Source of the DNA: JBCCDY01 sp039030555
GTDB lineage: Bacteria > Bacteroidota > Bacteroidia > Cytophagales > Cyclobacteriaceae
Length of the DNA: 64,000 nucleotides
Assembly (NCBI GenBank): GCA_039030555.1
Contig: JBCCDY010000013.1
Span: 83,942-147,941, forward strand
Reading direction: 5' to 3'
The position numbers were made by a program, and so were the translations under genes. The notes below the pieces were generated by a model, which was given only the letters and a program-made list of their open reading frames with translations, made no database searches and had not been told where the DNA came from. Below, piece by piece: positions 60,471 to 64,000 of this stretch. The first letter of the stretch is position 1, and each line of letters begins with the position of its first letter.

Positions 60471-62350
60471 GCTCTCTCACTCAACTCCATCCACCTCAGG
60501 GTCTTCTCATCAATTTGTTCGATGACAAGAGCGATATCTTTTGATAGCTTTTCAATTTCTTCAAAACTCTTCGAAGCATCTGATAAGTCATTTTCTATGC
60601 TGGACTTTTCTGTTTCCAGTTTTTCTATTTCTGATTCCAGCTTTTCATACTCCTTCTTTTCATGGTAGCTGAGTTTCCTTTTTTCAGAATTCTCTTTAGC
60701 CTTTTCTTTGACAGGCTCCATAGTTACTTTTTCTATCTTTTTGGTTTCTTCCAGCTGTTCCTGTTCGTTACGATAGTCGGTATAGGTTCCATTGAAGTCC
60801 CTTATTTTTCCTTCTCCTTCAAATATGAATAAATGATCAACCAGCTTATCCATGAAATAACGGTCGTGCGTAACCATGATCAGACAGCCTTTAAAAGCTT
60901 CCAGAAATTCTTCGAGTCGGTTCAGGGTAAGCAGGTCAAGGTCATTGGTAGGCTCATCCAGAATTAAGAAGTTTGGATTTTTCATCAATATCGTGAGAAG
61001 ATATAACCTGCGCTTCTCTCCTCCACTAAGTTTTTCCACATGGGTATAATGCATGTCTCTGGGAAACATAAACTGTTCCAACAATTGACTGGCAGAAAGC
61101 TTGCTCCCATTACCCATTTCGATGACTTCTGCAATTTCCTTCAGAATATCGATCACCCTTTGTCCATCTTTAAACGTAATTCCAGCCTGAGAGTAATATC
61201 CGTAAACGATGGTTTCGCCCGTATTTACTTTACCGGAATCAGCTTCTTCTTTACCGGTAATTATATTCAGGAAACTGGTTTTTCCAACTCCATTCTTTCC
61301 TATGATCCCAATTCGCTCTCCCCTTTTAAACGTATAATCGAATCCATCCAGAATTTGAATGTCGTCATAGGATTTACGGAGTTTTTTCAGCTCGAGTATC
61401 TTCCCTCCCATCCGCGACATTCGGGTTTGAAGCTTAAGTTCTTGTTCCTGCTTTCCACTTTTGGCTTTCTTCTCCGTATCGTAAAAGGCACCAATCCTTG
61501 ATTTTGATTTCGTCGTCCTCGCTTTTGGCATCCTCCTCATCCATTCCAGTTCCTTTTTGAGAAGCTGGCCTGCTTTGTCGACCTCTGTCTGTCTTACGGC
61601 TTCTCGCTCGGCCCTTTTCTGAAGGAAATAGGAGTAATTACCCTTGTGATGAAATATCTCTCCATCACTTAACTCAAGGATGTGGTCGCAAACCCGATCC
61701 AGAAAGTAACGGTCGTGCGTAACCATAAGTAAGGTTACGGATTGCCGAATGAGGTAATCTTCGATCCACTCGATCATATCGATATCGAGGTGGTTAGTGG
61801 GCTCATCCAGAATGATGAGATCGGGATGATCCATCAGCACAAGGGCAAGTGCCAACCGCTTTTTTTGCCCTCCGGATAGTGAATCTATTGATTGGTCCAG
61901 ATTGGTGATCTTAAAAAGCGTTAGTGTTTCAGTTAGTTTTCGATCATAATCCCATGCATCGTACATCTCCATGGCGTTTGTGGCTTCTTCCAGACGATTC
62001 ATAATGGAAGGAGAAGAATCCTCAGCCTGTAATTCTAACACTCTATGATATTCATCGATGATGCCCTGAACACGGGACTGGCTATTTTGAACAAGATCGT
62101 TAATGGTGGTAAACTCACCGAAATCGGGTTCCTGAAGTAAAAAGCCTATTCTGGCATCGTTCCTAACCGCAACTTCACCAGTATCGGAAGTATCCAGTCC
62201 AGCAAGGATTTTTAATAAAGTTGATTTACCAGACCCATTGTTGGCGATAAGAGCTGTCTTATCGCCTTTATTCAACCCAAAACTGATGCCTTCAAAAAGA
62301 ACCCTTTCTCCAAAACTTTTGAAGAGATTCTCTGCCGATAGATAATTCAT
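60467..62350 (-). CDS. ABC-F family ATPase (Uup-like)
   Basis: This 627-residue soluble protein has two ABC domains: P-loops in NNGSGKSTLLK and KNGVGKTSFLN, and signatures LSGGQKKRLALAL/LDEPTNHLD and LSGGEKRRLYLLT/LDEPTNDLD. A linker joins the domains and a C-terminal coiled coil (about 540-627) follows, as in Uup. ABC-F proteins act on ribosomes or DNA, not in transport. I prefer ATG 62350 (NYLSAENLFKSF) over the in-frame ATG at 62374. Confidence 0.9.
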   Translation of the reverse strand: MNYLSAENLFKSFGERVLFEGISFGLNKGDKTALIANNGSGKSTLLKILAGLDTSDTGEVAVRNDARIGFLLQEPDFGEFTTINDLVQNSQSRVQGIIDEYHRVLELQAEDSSPSIMNRLEEATNAMEMYDAWDYDRKLTETLTLFKITNLDQSIDSLSGGQKKRLALALVLMDHPDLIILDEPTNHLDIDMIEWIEDYLIRQSVTLLMVTHDRYFLDRVCDHILELSDGEIFHHKGNYSYFLQKRAEREAVRQTEVDKAGQLLKKELEWMRRMPKARTTKSKSRIGAFYDTEKKAKSGKQEQELKLQTRMSRMGGKILELKKLRKSYDDIQILDGFDYTFKRGERIGIIGKNGVGKTSFLNIITGKEEADSGKVNTGETIVYGYYSQAGITFKDGQRVIDILKEIAEVIEMGNGSKLSASQLLEQFMFPRDMHYTHVEKLSGGEKRRLYLLTILMKNPNFLILDEPTNDLDLLTLNRLEEFLEAFKGCLIMVTHDRYFMDKLVDHLFIFEGEGKIRDFNGTYTDYRNEQEQLEETKKIEKVTMEPVKEKAKENSEKRKLSYHEKKEYEKLESEIEKLETEKSSIENDLSDASKSFEEIEKLSKDIALVIEQIDEKTLRWMELSERA

Positions 62351-62486
62351 GTCGCGAAGATAATGGAATATCAATTTGGAAGAATGAATCAGAAAAGTCA
62401 GTGATTTCTGGAATACTAAATCTTTATAACACCATTCTGGTGGTTATAAAACGAACCTTCAAGTTCAATTCAGAAGGATTAACTTT

Positions 62487-63506
62487 TCAATCATCAAAAA
62501 TTGATTGATACCATTTAACTGCCTGGTCTGCGGTACTATCTAATGTTTTTGAATCTTCATAATACTGAAAATGTCCTGTTTCACCCTCCCAAGACAACTT
62601 CTTTTTTTCTGAGGGAACTGCTTCAAATTGTCTTCTTGCTGCATCCGGCAAAAAGCTGTTATCACTATGTATCATTAGAAATGGCTTGTCCAGTTTTCTA
62701 GCTGCTGACAATGATTCATACTCTAAAAGATAGGCATCGCTCATTTTTGGATAATTATTAGTCCATATCCCTTTTTTAGTCCATTTTATGTACCAGTCAT
62801 AGACAAATTTTCCTGGCATTCCTACATCCATCCTTGTTTCATCCACTGCTGGTACGTTTATTACTTCACCAGTCGACTCGAACTTTTGTCTTGCTTCCTG
62901 TCCTGCAGCAATTCTGGCATCTAAAGCTTCTTCTGTACCCATCCACTGAATATCGGCAACTCTATCACGGTAATGACCAGCCACTGTTACAATACTGTTA
63001 AAAATATCGTCTTCAGCTACAGCACGTAGCATGATCGAACTTCCCTGGCAGACGGCAAATCCTACAATTTCCTTCTTATTAACCATCGGTAATGTGGAAA
63101 GAAAATTTGCTGCAGCTTTTGTATCAGAAACCTTTGACATAGGATCTTCCAACTCACGTGGTGTACCTGAACTTTCTCCTCTAAACCTAGGGTCGAATGC
63201 CAGGGCGACATAACCTCTCTCCGCAAATCTTCTTGCATATTCTGTAGGTGCTTGTTCTTTTGCAAATGTCATAGGTCCTAGGATTGGCACTGCAGGATAC
63301 ATTTTCCCGGCTGAATAGTCATCCGGCAGATACAAATCTCCAACTAGTGTATCACCCTCATTTTCAAAGGTTACTTTGTTCTTTCCTTGTTTAAACTTCG
63401 ATTCCATTTTAGCGTTTTTTTCCGTTTTTAATGAACTTTCCTTTGTTTGACAACCAAAAATCAAGATTGCCAGCGTAAGGAGTGTGATTTGCTTGATTGT
63501 TCTCAT
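62487..63506 (-). CDS. Lipoprotein alpha/beta hydrolase with Cys nucleophile
   Basis: This 339-residue protein has a lipoprotein signal (LAILIFGCQTKES) and an alpha/beta-hydrolase fold like dienelactone hydrolases: LYLPDDY, ALAFDPRFRGESSG, and the elbow GFAVCQGSS in which Cys replaces Ser. A Cys nucleophile occurs in dienelactone hydrolases. A C-terminal His lies in GETGHFQYYED. It is probably anchored at the outer membrane or in the periplasm. Substrate unknown. Confidence 0.8.
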   Translation of the reverse strand: MRTIKQITLLTLAILIFGCQTKESSLKTEKNAKMESKFKQGKNKVTFENEGDTLVGDLYLPDDYSAGKMYPAVPILGPMTFAKEQAPTEYARRFAERGYVALAFDPRFRGESSGTPRELEDPMSKVSDTKAAANFLSTLPMVNKKEIVGFAVCQGSSIMLRAVAEDDIFNSIVTVAGHYRDRVADIQWMGTEEALDARIAAGQEARQKFESTGEVINVPAVDETRMDVGMPGKFVYDWYIKWTKKGIWTNNYPKMSDAYLLEYESLSAARKLDKPFLMIHSDNSFLPDAARRQFEAVPSEKKKLSWEGETGHFQYYEDSKTLDSTADQAVKWYQSIFDD

Positions 63507-63654
63507 TTTGGTTCCTGTTTTAATTTTTACAAATCAGAAAAATTTGATGTTAGCGTTATTCTAACAATCAAATTAGTTATTGATTCAATCAATTAACTGA
63601 CATAGGCATTTTTGTATTTGACAAAACAAGACAACCAGTTGATGAAATAAGACT

Positions 63655-64000
63655 TTAAGAAGTCTTATCGATAGACTTGCGAAATTCTGAGGGCGTCAAC
63701 CCTGTATCACTTTTAAAAATCCTGGCAAATTGAGGAGAATTCGTAAAGCCCAGACCGTAGGCAATTTGAGCTATATCAAGTTCGGAATTAAGGAGGCGTT
63801 CCTTTGCAACATCTATTATTTTTTTTTGAATCATTTGCTTTGCACTCATTCCGGTAATCTTTTTTATCTGACGAGTGAAGTGTCTTGGCGAGATGTTTAA
63901 AGCATCGGCGTAGAAACTAACCGAATGCTCGTTTTCGACATTGAAATTTAGTAATTCCTGGAACTTATACTTGAGTTTCAACTCATAATTATGATCAGTC
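63655..64000 (-). CDS. AraC-family regulator, 5' end cut by the window edge
   Basis: The visible 115 codons hold a complete AraC-type DNA-binding domain: two helix-turn-helix units (SVSFYADALNISPRHFTRQIKKITG and AQIAYGLGFTNSPQFARIF) and the closing PSEFR. The frame stays open to position 64000, so the N-terminal sensor domain lies outside. It faces the hydrolase gene at 62487-63506 in the same direction and may control it. Confidence 0.85.
   Translation of the reverse strand, partial: TDHNYELKLKYKFQELLNFNVENEHSVSFYADALNISPRHFTRQIKKITGMSAKQMIQKKIIDVAKERLLNSELDIAQIAYGLGFTNSPQFARIFKSDTGLTPSEFRKSIDKTS

Overview
The window is a Bacteroidota chromosome segment, most like the marine Cytophagia. I base this on gene content (BatB/BatC pair, fused branched-chain E1, LytTR regulator, TamA-like outer-membrane lipoprotein), lipoproteins with Bacteroidota lipoboxes, tRNA genes mostly lacking an encoded CCA, and promoters of the TTG-N17-19-TAnnTTTG type (for example 35827-35856). 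Species cannot be fixed from sequence alone.

Left flank (1-4353). An aminotransferase and a prephenate dehydrogenase are transcribed leftward behind an attenuation leader: a 20-residue leader peptide with five consecutive Tyr codons, an antiterminator helix and an intrinsic terminator (2161-2281). Next comes a Fic protein whose C-terminal part is replaced by TPR repeats (2473-4065). The stretch 4116-4349 holds the 5' remnant of a second, lost integrase, a decayed attachment core and the terminator that once followed the tRNA-Pro gene.

Integrated element (4354-35303, about 31 kb). A perfect 21-bp direct repeat of the tRNA-Pro 3' end bounds it, with a tyrosine recombinase at the right end. From left to right it carries: a lipoprotein/TPR cargo pair; a YoeB-type toxin with an unusual partner; a divergent switch with two matching palindromic operators; a P22-type antirepressor; a run of small early genes; an OB-fold protein; a C5 DNA methyltransferase; a 976-aa primase-helicase; an iteron-like origin candidate; an adenine methyltransferase; a KilA-N protein; a candidate structured small RNA with its own promoter; and a small leftward gene cluster. 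A 13.4-kb module follows (20493-33928). This module has no terminase, portal, tape-measure, sheath or baseplate gene that I can recognise. It does have small beta-rich proteins, two spike-like proteins, a RecA/RadA-like ATPase, a transglutaminase-fold protein, a membrane-anchored muramidase, a CHAP endolysin, a one-piece spanin candidate and about a dozen proteins with a glycine-rich transmembrane segment. The best reading is a temperate tailless virus with an internal membrane, and this is the most interesting system in the window.

Right flank (35284-64000). tRNA-Pro, tRNA-Arg and tRNA-Ser are followed by ordinary chromosome genes: batB/batC, a thiolase, a MORN-repeat protein, purC, a STAS protein, ribonuclease Z, a queuosine-precursor transporter, an rRNA/tRNA methyltransferase, a TamA-like protein, the branched-chain 2-oxoacid dehydrogenase E1 fusion, hemF, PAP2, a LytTR regulator, riboflavin synthase, pcm, a thioesterase, hydrolases, an M81 peptidase, an ABC-F ATPase and a partial AraC-type regulator. 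Decay is visible at 43908-43982 (transporter copy) and 54084-55042 (PIN toxin, its partner and a Fic C-terminal fragment). A 165-bp imperfectly palindromic repeat occurs in two inverted copies (35616-35780 and 55273-55438).
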